The notes beneath the pieces are model-generated. The model was not told the DNA's origin, made no database searches, and saw nothing but the letters and a program-made list of their open reading frames with translations. From Candidatus Aalborgiella aggregata (GTDB lineage: Bacteria; Pseudomonadota; Gammaproteobacteria; Burkholderiales; Burkholderiaceae_C), in NCBI GenBank assembly GCA_016705065.1, contig JADIYY010000001.1, positions 310,001-374,000 on the forward strand: DNA of 64,000 nt. The letters are read 5' to 3'. Below, piece after piece: positions 18,054-25,665 of the stretch (position 1 is its first letter; each line of letters begins with the position of its first letter). The position numbers and the translations under genes are program-made.

Positions 18054-18554
18054 ATGCAATCCAAACTACAACACATCGCCCTTGCTATCGGTATTCTTGC
18101 TGGTAGCACTTTGGCGCAAGCACAAAATCAAGTGACCATCAAAGAGCCTTGGGTGCGTGGCACAGTGGCACAGCAAAAAGCCACAGGTGCATTCATGCAA
18201 ATCAGCACCGACAAAGATGTTCGTCTTGTCGAAGCCAAGGCACCTGCCGCTATTGCGGGCGTGGTTGAAATCCACGAGATGGCGATGGAAAAAGATGTCA
18301 TGAAAATGCGCCAAATTAAAGGATTAGACATTGTTCCAGGGCGTACGATGGAGCTCAAACCGGGTGGTTACCACGTGATGTTGATGGACTTGAAGCAGCA
18401 ACTCAAAGGTGGTGATGTAGTGCCAATTACTTTGACATTTGAAGACACCAAAACCAAGTCTCGCTTTAACCAAGAAATTAAAGCCCCGGTCACGGCTTTG
18501 GGTGGTGGTAATGCAGCCATGCCTATGAAACCAGCGATGGAACACAAACCTTAA
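18054..18554 (+). CDS. Periplasmic copper chaperone PCu(A)C
   Basis: A 166-residue protein with a signal peptide ending at LAQA (cleavage before Gln24). The core has the PCuAC copper-binding arrangement of methionines and histidines: EIHEMAMEKDVMKMR, then LKPGGYHVMLMDLK, giving the H-(M)-x10-M-x21-H-x-M pattern. The His/Met-containing tail MPMKPAMEHKP may also bind copper. Together with the Sco gene 69 bases upstream it would load Cu(I) into cytochrome oxidase. A strong AAGGAG precedes the ATG. Confidence 0.93.
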   Translation: MQSKLQHIALAIGILAGSTLAQAQNQVTIKEPWVRGTVAQQKATGAFMQISTDKDVRLVEAKAPAAIAGVVEIHEMAMEKDVMKMRQIKGLDIVPGRTMELKPGGYHVMLMDLKQQLKGGDVVPITLTFEDTKTKSRFNQEIKAPVTALGGGNAAMPMKPAMEHKP

Positions 18555-18581
18555 TTATTAAACAAACTACTGGGAGAAAAC

Positions 18582-19019
18582 ATGAAACACATTCATCACA
18601 CTATTGGGGCTTCTTTTTTAACTGTTACTTTAATATTTGCTTCTGGATTGGCGCAAGCTAAATCGGTGCCAGGTGATGGCGCAACACCTGTGGTTGAATT
18701 GATGCCTTTAACCATGCGATACGAAGCGGACCTGAAACTCAGCGACACGCAAATTAAAGCCTTGGCAGATTTTCGTAATCAAGCTATGCCTGTTCGTTTG
18801 GGTACTCAAAACAAGATCATATCTTTGCGTGGTGAGCTACGCATGGCAATTCTTGGAAACAAATCTGTCGCGGAAAAAGAGGCATTGATGAAGCAAATTG
18901 CGGACACTGAGATTGAGCATTTCAAGCAACGTGATCGTTGTGTTGACAATTTGAGAAAAATCTTGAGTAAAGAGCAATTTACACAATTGAGCAAGTTGTA
19001 TCTTGACGGATTGCGTTAA
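18582..19019 (+). CDS. Spy/CpxP-like periplasmic protein
   Basis: A 145-residue exported helical protein. The signal peptide ends at LAQA (about residue 26). The mature chain is all-helical with two LTxxQ-like motifs, LSDTQIKAL and LSKEQFTQL, which mark the Spy/CpxP/heavy-metal-resistance family of periplasmic chaperones and metal sensors. It follows PCuAC by 27 bases behind GGGAG and is probably in the same operon, suggesting a role in envelope or metal stress. I am less sure of the exact subfamily because the sequence is short and divergent. Confidence 0.72.
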   Translation: MKHIHHTIGASFLTVTLIFASGLAQAKSVPGDGATPVVELMPLTMRYEADLKLSDTQIKALADFRNQAMPVRLGTQNKIISLRGELRMAILGNKSVAEKEALMKQIADTEIEHFKQRDRCVDNLRKILSKEQFTQLSKLYLDGLR

Positions 19020-19048
19020 CTGCAAAAACACATATAGAAAGCCGCACC

Positions 19049-19633
19049 ATGATTTACAAACGTGAACAAACCATTTTTTCAATCGCAGAAAAAGCAACGC
19101 TTTGGCGCGTCACATCGGGTGTGGTGCGGCTTGATCAGCTTGAATCCGATTCAACACCACATTTGGTCGTACTGGCCATCCCAGGCGATTTAATCGGTGT
19201 TGAATCTTTGTGCCAAGCACCCTACAGCCTGCAAGCGCAAGCATTAACTGATGTGGTGTTGGAAGCCGTAACGGTTCAAAGCACCGCGCACAACCATCAG
19301 TTGATGATGGAAGCCTTGTTGCAGCACCCCATGCGCAGCCACGACATGTCGCGCTTGCGTACCGGCAGCGTGCTGTCGCGCATGACACACTTGTTGCGCA
19401 TGATGGGGCATGAGCCCAGCATATTGGCTTCTGCGGGTGCTGATTCAAATGCCATAGATGCCGTTGCGTTGCGTAACAGTTTGCCCACTTTGCGCGAACT
19501 GGCGCAAGTGGTGGATGCCAAACCCGAAACCGTCTGCCGCACTTTGGCGCAACTGTTGCCTCCACGTTCACGCAAAGCCAGTGCACCCCACACGCCCAGC
19601 TGGTTGCCAAATTGGCAGGGCGTTTTGGCGTAA
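19049..19633 (+). CDS. Crp/Fnr-family transcriptional regulator
   Basis: A 194-residue regulator. The N-terminal part is a short cyclic-nucleotide-binding-like beta-roll (VTSGVVRLDQ, LVVLAIPGDLIGVESL), followed by a dimer helix and a winged helix whose recognition region is PTLRELAQVVDAKPETVCRTLAQL. It has no N-terminal cysteine cluster, so it is not a [4Fe-4S] FNR. It is closer to the small Crp-like regulators found in Burkholderiales. The effector is unknown. It lies 29 bases after the Spy-like gene and may control the copper module or the following tonB genes. Confidence 0.85.
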   Translation: MIYKREQTIFSIAEKATLWRVTSGVVRLDQLESDSTPHLVVLAIPGDLIGVESLCQAPYSLQAQALTDVVLEAVTVQSTAHNHQLMMEALLQHPMRSHDMSRLRTGSVLSRMTHLLRMMGHEPSILASAGADSNAIDAVALRNSLPTLRELAQVVDAKPETVCRTLAQLLPPRSRKASAPHTPSWLPNWQGVLA

Positions 19634-19702
19634 ATCGGTAATGAGAACGGTAGCTTATCTACTTGGTAAAGACTAAAGCTGTCCTTGCCATAGAATCCCC
19701 GC

Positions 19703-20386
19703 ATGTCTTCCCATGCGAATATGTCGTCTTTTATAGATAAGCACCGCATCGCGCTCATCGCTAGCGCGGTGCTGATGTTTCATGTCTTCGCGATTTGGGC
19801 TTTACAAACAGGTTTGTTGATGCGGGCGGTGGAGGTGGTGGTGCCAGTCGAGGTGTTGGCGCAAATCATGGAGCCACCCAAGCCCATGGCACCCAAATCG
19901 CCACCAATTGACGCACCGCCGCCTGAAACTGTTAAAAAACCGGTAACCAAGCCAGAGCCGGTGACGCAAGTAGCGCCGACCTTGCTGGCTGTACCGGACG
20001 CTGTGCCCACGCCCAACGCACCATCAATCCAACCCATCGCACAGCCAGCGCCTTACGCACCAGCAGTGCCTGTGGCCGCTGTGACAACACCGGCACTGGC
20101 CAAGATCACCCTGCCGTCGAGTGACGCCGATTACTTGAGCAACCCGAAACCCACTTATCCTGCAATGAGCAAGCGTTTGGGCGAACAGGGTAAGGTTGTT
20201 GTGAGGGTGTTGATAGGTGCAGACGGCTTGCCACAAAAGTCGGAGCTGCGTCAGTCCAGCGGTTTTGATCGCTTAGATGATGCTGCTCTTGCTACGGTGA
20301 TGAAATGGCGCTATGTGCCTGGCAAGCGTGATGGAATAGCTGAGGCCATGTGGTTCAATGTGCCTATCACCTTCAGGCTTGAATAA
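19703..20386 (+). CDS. tonB: Energy transducer TonB
   Basis: A 227-residue TonB protein: a short cytoplasmic start, one membrane helix (IALIASAVLMFHVFAIWAL, about residues 15-33), a Pro-rich periplasmic spacer (residues 50-120) and a C-terminal TonB domain (YLSNPKPTYPAMSKRLGEQG to the end). It carries proton-motive force from ExbBD to outer-membrane receptors. Two ATGs (19703 and 19721) are possible. The exbB and exbD genes follow with gaps of 38 and 11 bases, so this is a complete TonB system operon. No receptor gene lies in the window. Confidence 0.93.
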   Translation: MSSHANMSSFIDKHRIALIASAVLMFHVFAIWALQTGLLMRAVEVVVPVEVLAQIMEPPKPMAPKSPPIDAPPPETVKKPVTKPEPVTQVAPTLLAVPDAVPTPNAPSIQPIAQPAPYAPAVPVAAVTTPALAKITLPSSDADYLSNPKPTYPAMSKRLGEQGKVVVRVLIGADGLPQKSELRQSSGFDRLDDAALATVMKWRYVPGKRDGIAEAMWFNVPITFRLE

Positions 20387-20424
20387 GTTTTTGAAATTTA
20401 AATTTTTATGACGGAGTGAGTTAA

Positions 20425-21111
20425 ATGAATTCGCAATTTGGTTTGATGAATGTTTGGGCGCAAGGGGATTGGGTTACCAAAGCGGTGGCGCTGATATTGC
20501 TGCTCATGTCACTTGCGTCATGGATGGTGATCATCATCAAGGCTTTGGACATCATGAAATACAAACGCCTTGCCAGTGAGGTTGATGCTTTTTGGAAAAG
20601 CCCAGATTTTGCTCAAGGTATCGCCAACTTGTCAGCAGGTGCGGATAACCCATTGCGGCAACTCGCGCAACAGGGGATTGAAGCCGCATCGCATGTTGAA
20701 GGTCATACAAACCCGCAATTGCACGACAGTTTTGATGTAAGCGACTGGATTACACGCAGTTTGCGCAACACCTTGGACGAGTTCACAGGTAAGTTGCAAT
20801 CGGGTTTGGCGATATTGGCTTCAGTTGGTTCTACCGCACCCTTTGTGGGTTTGTTTGGCACGGTGTGGGGTATTTACCATGCGCTTTTGAGCATTGGCAT
20901 GGCGGGGCAAGCGACGATTGACAAAGTGGCAGGGCCGATTGGTGAAGCACTCATCATGACGGCACTAGGCTTGGCGGTGGCGATACCTGCTGTGCTGGGC
21001 TATAACGCTTTGGTGCGCGGTAACAAAAGTGTGTTGCTCAAACTCAACCGCTTTGCACACGATTTGCATGCGTATTTTGTGACTGGCGCGCGCGTCAAGT
21101 CCAAACTATAA
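20425..21111 (+). CDS. exbB: TonB system proton channel subunit ExbB
   Basis: A 228-residue MotA/TolQ/ExbB-family protein with three membrane segments: WVTKAVALILLLMSLASWMVIIIKA near the start, GLAILASVGSTAPFVGLFGTVWGI in the middle and ALGLAVAIPAVLGYNAL near the end. The last two hold the conserved Thr/Pro-containing channel helices. Its position between tonB and exbD identifies it as ExbB rather than TolQ; a separate tol-pal cluster lies at 45-48 kb without tolQ or tolR. GGAGTG precedes the ATG. Confidence 0.93.
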   Translation: MNSQFGLMNVWAQGDWVTKAVALILLLMSLASWMVIIIKALDIMKYKRLASEVDAFWKSPDFAQGIANLSAGADNPLRQLAQQGIEAASHVEGHTNPQLHDSFDVSDWITRSLRNTLDEFTGKLQSGLAILASVGSTAPFVGLFGTVWGIYHALLSIGMAGQATIDKVAGPIGEALIMTALGLAVAIPAVLGYNALVRGNKSVLLKLNRFAHDLHAYFVTGARVKSKL

Positions 21112-21122
21112 GGATCTGTACC

Positions 21123-21533
21123 ATGGCTTTTGGAACGCAAGACGACACCGATGAGGTGATGAACGAAATCAACATGACGCCCATGGTGGACGTGATGTTG
21201 GTACTCTTGATCATCTTCATCATCACCGTGCCCGTGATGAAACACGCGGTGAACATTGACCTGCCCAAGGCCAGCAACGTACCGCAAGATGCAAAACCTG
21301 AAACGATTCGCTTGGCAGTCGATGCGGCTGGTGACTACTATTGGAATGAATCCAAAGTGTCAGACGAAGCCTTGCAACTGCAACTCAAAGCCGCAGCCAC
21401 CCAAACCCCGCAACCCGAATTGCACATTCGCGGCGACAAAGCCGTGCGCTACGAGCGTGTTGCCACAGCCATGGCTGCCGCGCAACAAGCGGGGATTAAG
21501 AAAATTGGGTTTGTCACCGAGCCGAAGAATTAA
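21123..21533 (+). CDS. exbD: TonB system subunit ExbD
   Basis: A 136-residue ExbD/TolR protein with one N-terminal membrane helix preceded by the conserved INMTPMVDVMLVLLIIFI; the aspartate in MVDV is the proton-path residue. The periplasmic remainder ends with the family pattern HIRGDKAVRYERVATAMAAAQQAG. It completes the tonB-exbB-exbD operon, with only 11 bases after exbB. Confidence 0.93.
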   Translation: MAFGTQDDTDEVMNEINMTPMVDVMLVLLIIFIITVPVMKHAVNIDLPKASNVPQDAKPETIRLAVDAAGDYYWNESKVSDEALQLQLKAAATQTPQPELHIRGDKAVRYERVATAMAAAQQAGIKKIGFVTEPKN

Positions 21534-21573
21534 GCCGAAAAACTCAATCTAAATCGAAATCAAAAGCGCACAA

Positions 21574-22710
21574 TTATTTTCGATACGTCCACCAAGGCAG
21601 CACTTTGCGCATGGACAGAATTTGACCACTTTGCATCGCACTGTATCCAGCAATGTGGTTAATCTTGTCTTGCCATTGTTTGGTTTGTAGGGCATCCAAG
21701 AGTGCCACGATACCCGCTTGATCGAGTGCGGATTTAAGGCATACCAAATGGTAGCGCTCCGCCACCAACGGCACAAATGTCAAACCACTTTGCACAGCCG
21801 CAGCTTCAATACCCAAGCCCACATCGGCTTGGCCTGATTGCACGGCTTGAGCTACTGCTGCATGTGATGGTTCAATGTGTGTATCAAAACCCTTGATGTC
21901 CCTTGGTGACAGTTGCGCATGTTGCAGAAAGGCATCCAGCACCACACGTGTACCCGTTCCTAGGGCGCGGTTGGCAAAACGGGCTTTGCTATTTATAACA
22001 TCGGTAAGGCTGCGAATGCCTATTGGGTTGCCTGGTGCCAGCATCAAACCTTGGTTGCGCTTGGCAAAACCGATGATCTTGTGCAAGCCAGGTTTGAGCA
22101 AGGGTTTGTAGGTTTGTTTGCTCAAATCCGTACTGAGAGTTTCAGATGAAGTATGACCGTTAACAGTTAACAGGTTTTCAAGTGTGTGAAAACCGGCCAA
22201 GACGCAGCGCCCTTCATTCAGCGCACGTATGGCGTCCACACTGCCCATGAAACGAATGTCTAAATGCAATCTTTTATGCTTTTGATTGGCGCTTTGAAAT
22301 GCAAACTCGCGCAGTTGGCTCAACGCTTCGTCATGGCTAGCATAAATCGTGACCACATGGGTGTCGTCATCAAACGCTGCGGAAAAAGTGCGTTCCAACT
22401 CTGCACGCAATGCCTCAATTTGAGGGGCAAACCGTGCTTGCGCTTGGCGTTCAGCCCACATCAGCTTATTGCCAAATGGGGTTAAATGCGCAGCTTGACC
22501 TTTTTCCCAAACCACCAAAGGGTGATCGAGTTCCACTTCCCAACGCTTCAATTCACCCCACACGTGCCGATAAGACAATCCCAGTGCACGCGCCGCGCCA
22601 GAGATAGAACCTTGCGATGACACCGCTTGCAGCAAGTCAATCAATGCATTGCGCACCCCAGCGGTGCTGTTGTCTTTTGACAGTGTGTAGTGAAGCTGTA
22701 ACCTATGCAT
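21574..22710 (-). CDS. HTH regulator with solute-binding-like sensor domain (ModE-N/PBP type)
   Basis: A 378-residue regulator. The N-terminal winged helix is ModE/LysR-like (LLQAVSSQGSISGAARALGLSYRHVWGELKRWE). A C-terminal substrate-binding fold (about residues 120-370) contains GFAKRNQGLMLAPGNP and SHAAVAQAVQSGQADVGLGIEAAA, as in the PBP-like molybdate/tungstate-sensing domain. It is transcribed away from a TupA-type tungstate-binding protein with an 81-base shared promoter region, so it probably senses tungstate or molybdate and controls that gene. The pairing is a typical Burkholderiales arrangement. Confidence 0.87.
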   Translation of the reverse strand: MHRLQLHYTLSKDNSTAGVRNALIDLLQAVSSQGSISGAARALGLSYRHVWGELKRWEVELDHPLVVWEKGQAAHLTPFGNKLMWAERQAQARFAPQIEALRAELERTFSAAFDDDTHVVTIYASHDEALSQLREFAFQSANQKHKRLHLDIRFMGSVDAIRALNEGRCVLAGFHTLENLLTVNGHTSSETLSTDLSKQTYKPLLKPGLHKIIGFAKRNQGLMLAPGNPIGIRSLTDVINSKARFANRALGTGTRVVLDAFLQHAQLSPRDIKGFDTHIEPSHAAVAQAVQSGQADVGLGIEAAAVQSGLTFVPLVAERYHLVCLKSALDQAGIVALLDALQTKQWQDKINHIAGYSAMQSGQILSMRKVLPWWTYRK

Positions 22711-22791
22711 TTGATTTCATATTGTTTTGGGTCATGTCAACCGATACGATACCTCAAGTTCATTCCCTTTTAACTTTGAAAGATTACAAAA

Positions 22792-23637
22792 ATGCGTTTT
22801 TCTCCATCAAAACTGACATTAGCAGGCGTATTTATTGCCTCTACTGCTATTAATAGTGTAGCAATTTTGCCAGTGCTTGCTCAAACCACTCCTTCAATTG
22901 TTGTGGCTTCAACTACATCGACAGAGCAATCTGGTTTGTTTGCGCACATGTTGCCAGAGTTCAAAAAAGCAATGGGTATTGATGTCAAAGTAGTGGCCTT
23001 GGGTACCGGGCAGGCATTGGACATGGGTAGGCGTGGTGATGCTGATGTGCTGTTTGTGCACGACCAAGTGGCGGAAGAAAAAATGGTGGCCGATGGCTTT
23101 GTGGTCAAGCGCTTTCCTGTCATGTACAACGACTTTGTGCTGATAGGGCCAGCTGCAGACCCTGCCAAAGCCAAAGGCAATGACATTGTTGAAGCACTCA
23201 AAAAATTGGCTGCTTCTAACGCTGCATTTGTCTCTCGCGGTGACAAAAGTGGCACGCATGCGGCGGAATTGCGGTATTGGAAAATGGCGGACCCAAGCGC
23301 TGCATCTCCTGCAACTGGGTCAGGCTACAAATCATGCGGCTGTGGCATGGGTCCCGCTTTGAACATGGCCAGCAGCACAAACGCGTATGTACTGGCCGAC
23401 CGTGGCACATGGTTGAGCTTCAAAAACCGGGGTGATTTGAAAGTGTTGGTAGAGGGCGATAAACGCTTGTTCAACCAATATGGCATCATGCTGGTCAACC
23501 CTGCCAAACACCCACAAACCAAAGTGGCAGAAGGACAAAAATTTGTTGATTGGGTGGTGTCACCTGCTGGCCAAGCCAATATCGCTAGCTACAAAATTGG
23601 TGGTGAACAGCTGTTCTTCCCGAACGCATTGAAGTAA
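22792..23637 (+). CDS. Tungstate-binding periplasmic protein TupA-like (orphan)
   Basis: A 281-residue solute-binding protein. After a signal peptide ending at VLAQ, the mature start VVASTTSTEQSGLF is the TupA oxyanion-binding signature. DADVLFVHDQVAEEKMVADG, FVSRGDKSGTHAAEL and CGCGMGPALNMAS follow, all matching TupA-type tungstate/molybdate binders. No tupB or tupC permease/ATPase gene follows; the next gene is on the other strand, so the transporter partner must lie elsewhere. The hydrophobic core of the signal peptide (about residues 10-26) is encoded by a copy of the dispersed repeat. Confidence 0.9.
   Translation: MRFSPSKLTLAGVFIASTAINSVAILPVLAQTTPSIVVASTTSTEQSGLFAHMLPEFKKAMGIDVKVVALGTGQALDMGRRGDADVLFVHDQVAEEKMVADGFVVKRFPVMYNDFVLIGPAADPAKAKGNDIVEALKKLAASNAAFVSRGDKSGTHAAELRYWKMADPSAASPATGSGYKSCGCGMGPALNMASSTNAYVLADRGTWLSFKNRGDLKVLVEGDKRLFNQYGIMLVNPAKHPQTKVAEGQKFVDWVVSPAGQANIASYKIGGEQLFFPNALK
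22819..22868 (-). repeat. Dispersed 50-57 bp repeat, copy 4 (in coding sequence)
   Basis: Reverse copy: GCAGGCGTATTTATTGCC, then TCTACTGCTATTAATAGTG and TAGC. Read in frame within the TupA-like signal peptide; the consensus TAG after GCC is TCT here. Confidence 0.85.
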
Positions 23638-23643
23638 TTCAAA

Positions 23644-24117
23644 CTATTTGGTTTTTGGCTTTGACCTTAATTTAGTGACGACTTTGCTTTTGGGTTGAGT
23701 CGTCGCTTTCGATTTAGCTGTCGGTTTGGCTATCGTTTTTGCTTTCTTTTTTGCTTTTGGCTTGGCTGTCGCCTTAGCCTCAAGCGCACAGCGCAATGCC
23801 AATCGTGCCCAAGGCAACATGGCGTCGGGTGATTCCATTGCATCATCGGGCGCGGCATAGTAATTCACACTCTTGGGTACACCCTTCATGTCGTACACAA
23901 AGCGTTGGCAACCAGCGGCTTCATACTGTGTACGCGTCTCATCGCTGGCTTTGAGAAAAAGTTTGGCGTTATTGTCTTTGTTCAAATCCAGCAGCCAAGC
24001 GATGGATGCATCTTCCACATACACCGCAAATCCCCCAAACATGCGCTTGGCAGTCGGATTGCCCACACCGCTCAATAGTTCACAACAATAATCGGCAAAG
24101 TCTTTGGATACAGCCAT
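23644..24117 (-). CDS. TfoX N-terminal-domain protein with Lys/Ala-rich tail
   Basis: A 157-residue protein. Residues 1-110 match the TfoX/Sxy N-terminal domain: a start FADYCCELLSGVG, then AKRMFGGFAVYV, and the middle LDLNKDNNAKLFLK. The C-terminal 45 residues are a Lys/Ala/Thr/Pro-rich tail (KATAKPKAKKKAKTIAKPT) of the kind found in histone-H1-like DNA-binding tails, which may give nonspecific DNA affinity. The C-terminal TfoX domain of true competence regulators is missing, so competence regulation should not be assumed. It is convergent with the TupA gene. Confidence 0.85.
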   Translation of the reverse strand: MAVSKDFADYCCELLSGVGNPTAKRMFGGFAVYVEDASIAWLLDLNKDNNAKLFLKASDETRTQYEAAGCQRFVYDMKGVPKSVNYYAAPDDAMESPDAMLPWARLALRCALEAKATAKPKAKKKAKTIAKPTAKSKATTQPKSKVVTKLRSKPKTK

Positions 24118-24146
24118 GGTGTTCTCCTATATTTTAGAAACGTAAT

Positions 24147-24202
24147 ATGCTATATATTTAATAGCACACTAGGCAATAAATATGCCGGATACAGGCCAAT
24201 TT
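24147..24202 (+). repeat. Dispersed 50-57 bp repeat, copy 5 (intergenic)
   Basis: Forward copy between the ferredoxin reductase and TfoX genes: GCTATATATTTAATAGC, then ACACTAGGCAATAAATATG and CCGGATACAGGCCAATTTT. One of the best matches to consensus. Confidence 0.92.
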
Positions 24203-24221
24203 TCCATATAAAACTGGCTTT

Positions 24222-25253
24222 TTACTCGACTGAACGCCCCAAGCGCTTGAGCAACAGGGTGCTGGTGGTGGTGTACAGCAGTTGGGTGGGGGTGTTGGGG
24301 AAAACAATTTCAGCCGCTGCAAACGCTGCCAAGGTGGCTTCGTGAAAACCGCTCACTATCAATTTCCTTTTGCCTGGGTAGGTGTTGATATCACCCACCG
24401 CAAAAATTCCCACTTCACTGGTTTGGAACTTTTCGGTGTCCACTTGCAGTTGTTTGCGATCAAGTGCCAAACCCCAATCCGCCACAGGGCCGAGCTTGGG
24501 TGACAGGCCTTGCAGTACCAACAGTGTGTCGGTGGGCAATGGCGCTGTCACGCCGTTCACGTCGGTGATTTGCAGGGCACTGAGTTTTGCGTTGTCCGTT
24601 TCAAACCCTGCAATTTGTCCAATGCTTAATTGCATTTTTCCACTGGCCACCAAGTTTCGCATGGTACTCAATGAATCAGGCGCAGCGTTGAACACATCGC
24701 GCCTGTGCAACAGGGTGACTGTGTGATGCTGGCTCAACTCAATCGCCGCTTGTACCGCTGCATCTTCACTGCCGACAATGGTGATACGCTGGTTGGCATC
24801 CTTTGGTAATTGGCTCACATGGTAAAAAATCTGCCTGCCTTCAAACGCATCCAAACCTGCCACACTCAATTTCTTTGGCAAAAATGCGCCCACACCAGCC
24901 GCGATGAAAATGGTTTGGCTTGTGAACGTTTGCCCTTCTGTGGTGCTCAATTTGAAGCCGGTGTCGGTTTGCTTTTCAATCGCGCTGACCTGCTGCCCCA
25001 AATGCAAGGGCGTATCGAAGGGTTTGATTTGTTCCAAGAGCGACGCCACCAATTGCCGGCCTGTGGTGGCGGGTGTGCCGGGTATGTCGTAAATGGGTTT
25101 GTCAGGGTACAGCTCAATGCATTGTCCGCCCACATAAGGCAGGGCATCGACGATATGGGCGCTGATGCCCATCAAACCCAATTCAAACGCCGCAAACAAA
25201 CCCGCTGGTCCCGCGCCAATGATCAGGGCTTGGGTTTCAATGGGTTGTTTCAT
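24222..25253 (-). CDS. Ferredoxin--NADP+ reductase, thioredoxin-reductase-like type
   Basis: A 343-residue flavoprotein of the TrxR-like ferredoxin-NADP reductase group (Bacillus YumC type). The FAD motif GAGPAG is at residues 13-18; PYVGGQCIELYPDKPIYDIPG is the family hallmark. A second Rossmann motif (ITIVGSEDAAVQAA) binds NADPH, and GIFAVGDINTYPGKRKLIVSGFHEA closes the FAD site. The redox CxxC of thioredoxin reductase is absent, as expected. It lies 8 bases after fdxA, its likely electron partner. Confidence 0.93.
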   Translation of the reverse strand: MKQPIETQALIIGAGPAGLFAAFELGLMGISAHIVDALPYVGGQCIELYPDKPIYDIPGTPATTGRQLVASLLEQIKPFDTPLHLGQQVSAIEKQTDTGFKLSTTEGQTFTSQTIFIAAGVGAFLPKKLSVAGLDAFEGRQIFYHVSQLPKDANQRITIVGSEDAAVQAAIELSQHHTVTLLHRRDVFNAAPDSLSTMRNLVASGKMQLSIGQIAGFETDNAKLSALQITDVNGVTAPLPTDTLLVLQGLSPKLGPVADWGLALDRKQLQVDTEKFQTSEVGIFAVGDINTYPGKRKLIVSGFHEATLAAFAAAEIVFPNTPTQLLYTTTSTLLLKRLGRSVE

Positions 25254-25261
25254 GTTAGGTT

Positions 25262-25591
25262 TCAGCGTTCCAGGTACTTCAGCTTGTCTTTCACATCAGC
25301 CCACGCTTCGGCATCAGGAAGAGCAGGTTTGCGTTTGGTGATGCTTTTCCAAGTCGGCAGTTTAGCCAAATCGGCATTGATTTTGATGAACTGAATCTCC
25401 CCCTTGGGCACATCTTCTTCCGCAAAAATGGCGTTCACGGGGCATTCTGGAATGCACACGGCGCAGTCAATGCACTCATCCGGGTCAATTACCAAGAAAT
25501 TTGGCCCTTCGCGGAAGCAGTCCACAGGGCACACATCCACGCAATCGGTGTGTTTGCATTTGATACAAGATTCAGAAACGATATGGGTCAT
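25262..25591 (-). CDS. fdxA: Seven-iron ferredoxin FdxA
   Basis: A 109-residue 7Fe ferredoxin. The cysteine spacing is visible: C9, C17 and C50 fit a [3Fe-4S] cluster, and C21, C40, C43 and C46 a [4Fe-4S] cluster (ESCIKCKHTDCVDVCPVDC and CIDCAVCIPECP). The tail (PTWKSITKRKPALPDAE) is typical of proteobacterial FdxA. The gene sits directly before the ferredoxin reductase, so together they form an NADPH-ferredoxin unit. It is downstream of the sulfate assimilation genes, whose sulfite reductase needs reduced ferredoxin or a similar donor. Confidence 0.96.
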   Translation of the reverse strand: MTHIVSESCIKCKHTDCVDVCPVDCFREGPNFLVIDPDECIDCAVCIPECPVNAIFAEEDVPKGEIQFIKINADLAKLPTWKSITKRKPALPDAEAWADVKDKLKYLER

Positions 25592-25665
25592 GATAGGAGA
25601 TTCAGAACAAATTTCAGGTAGATAAACGGCCAGCGATCATCTGATCATCAGCCACAGCCGCTATT

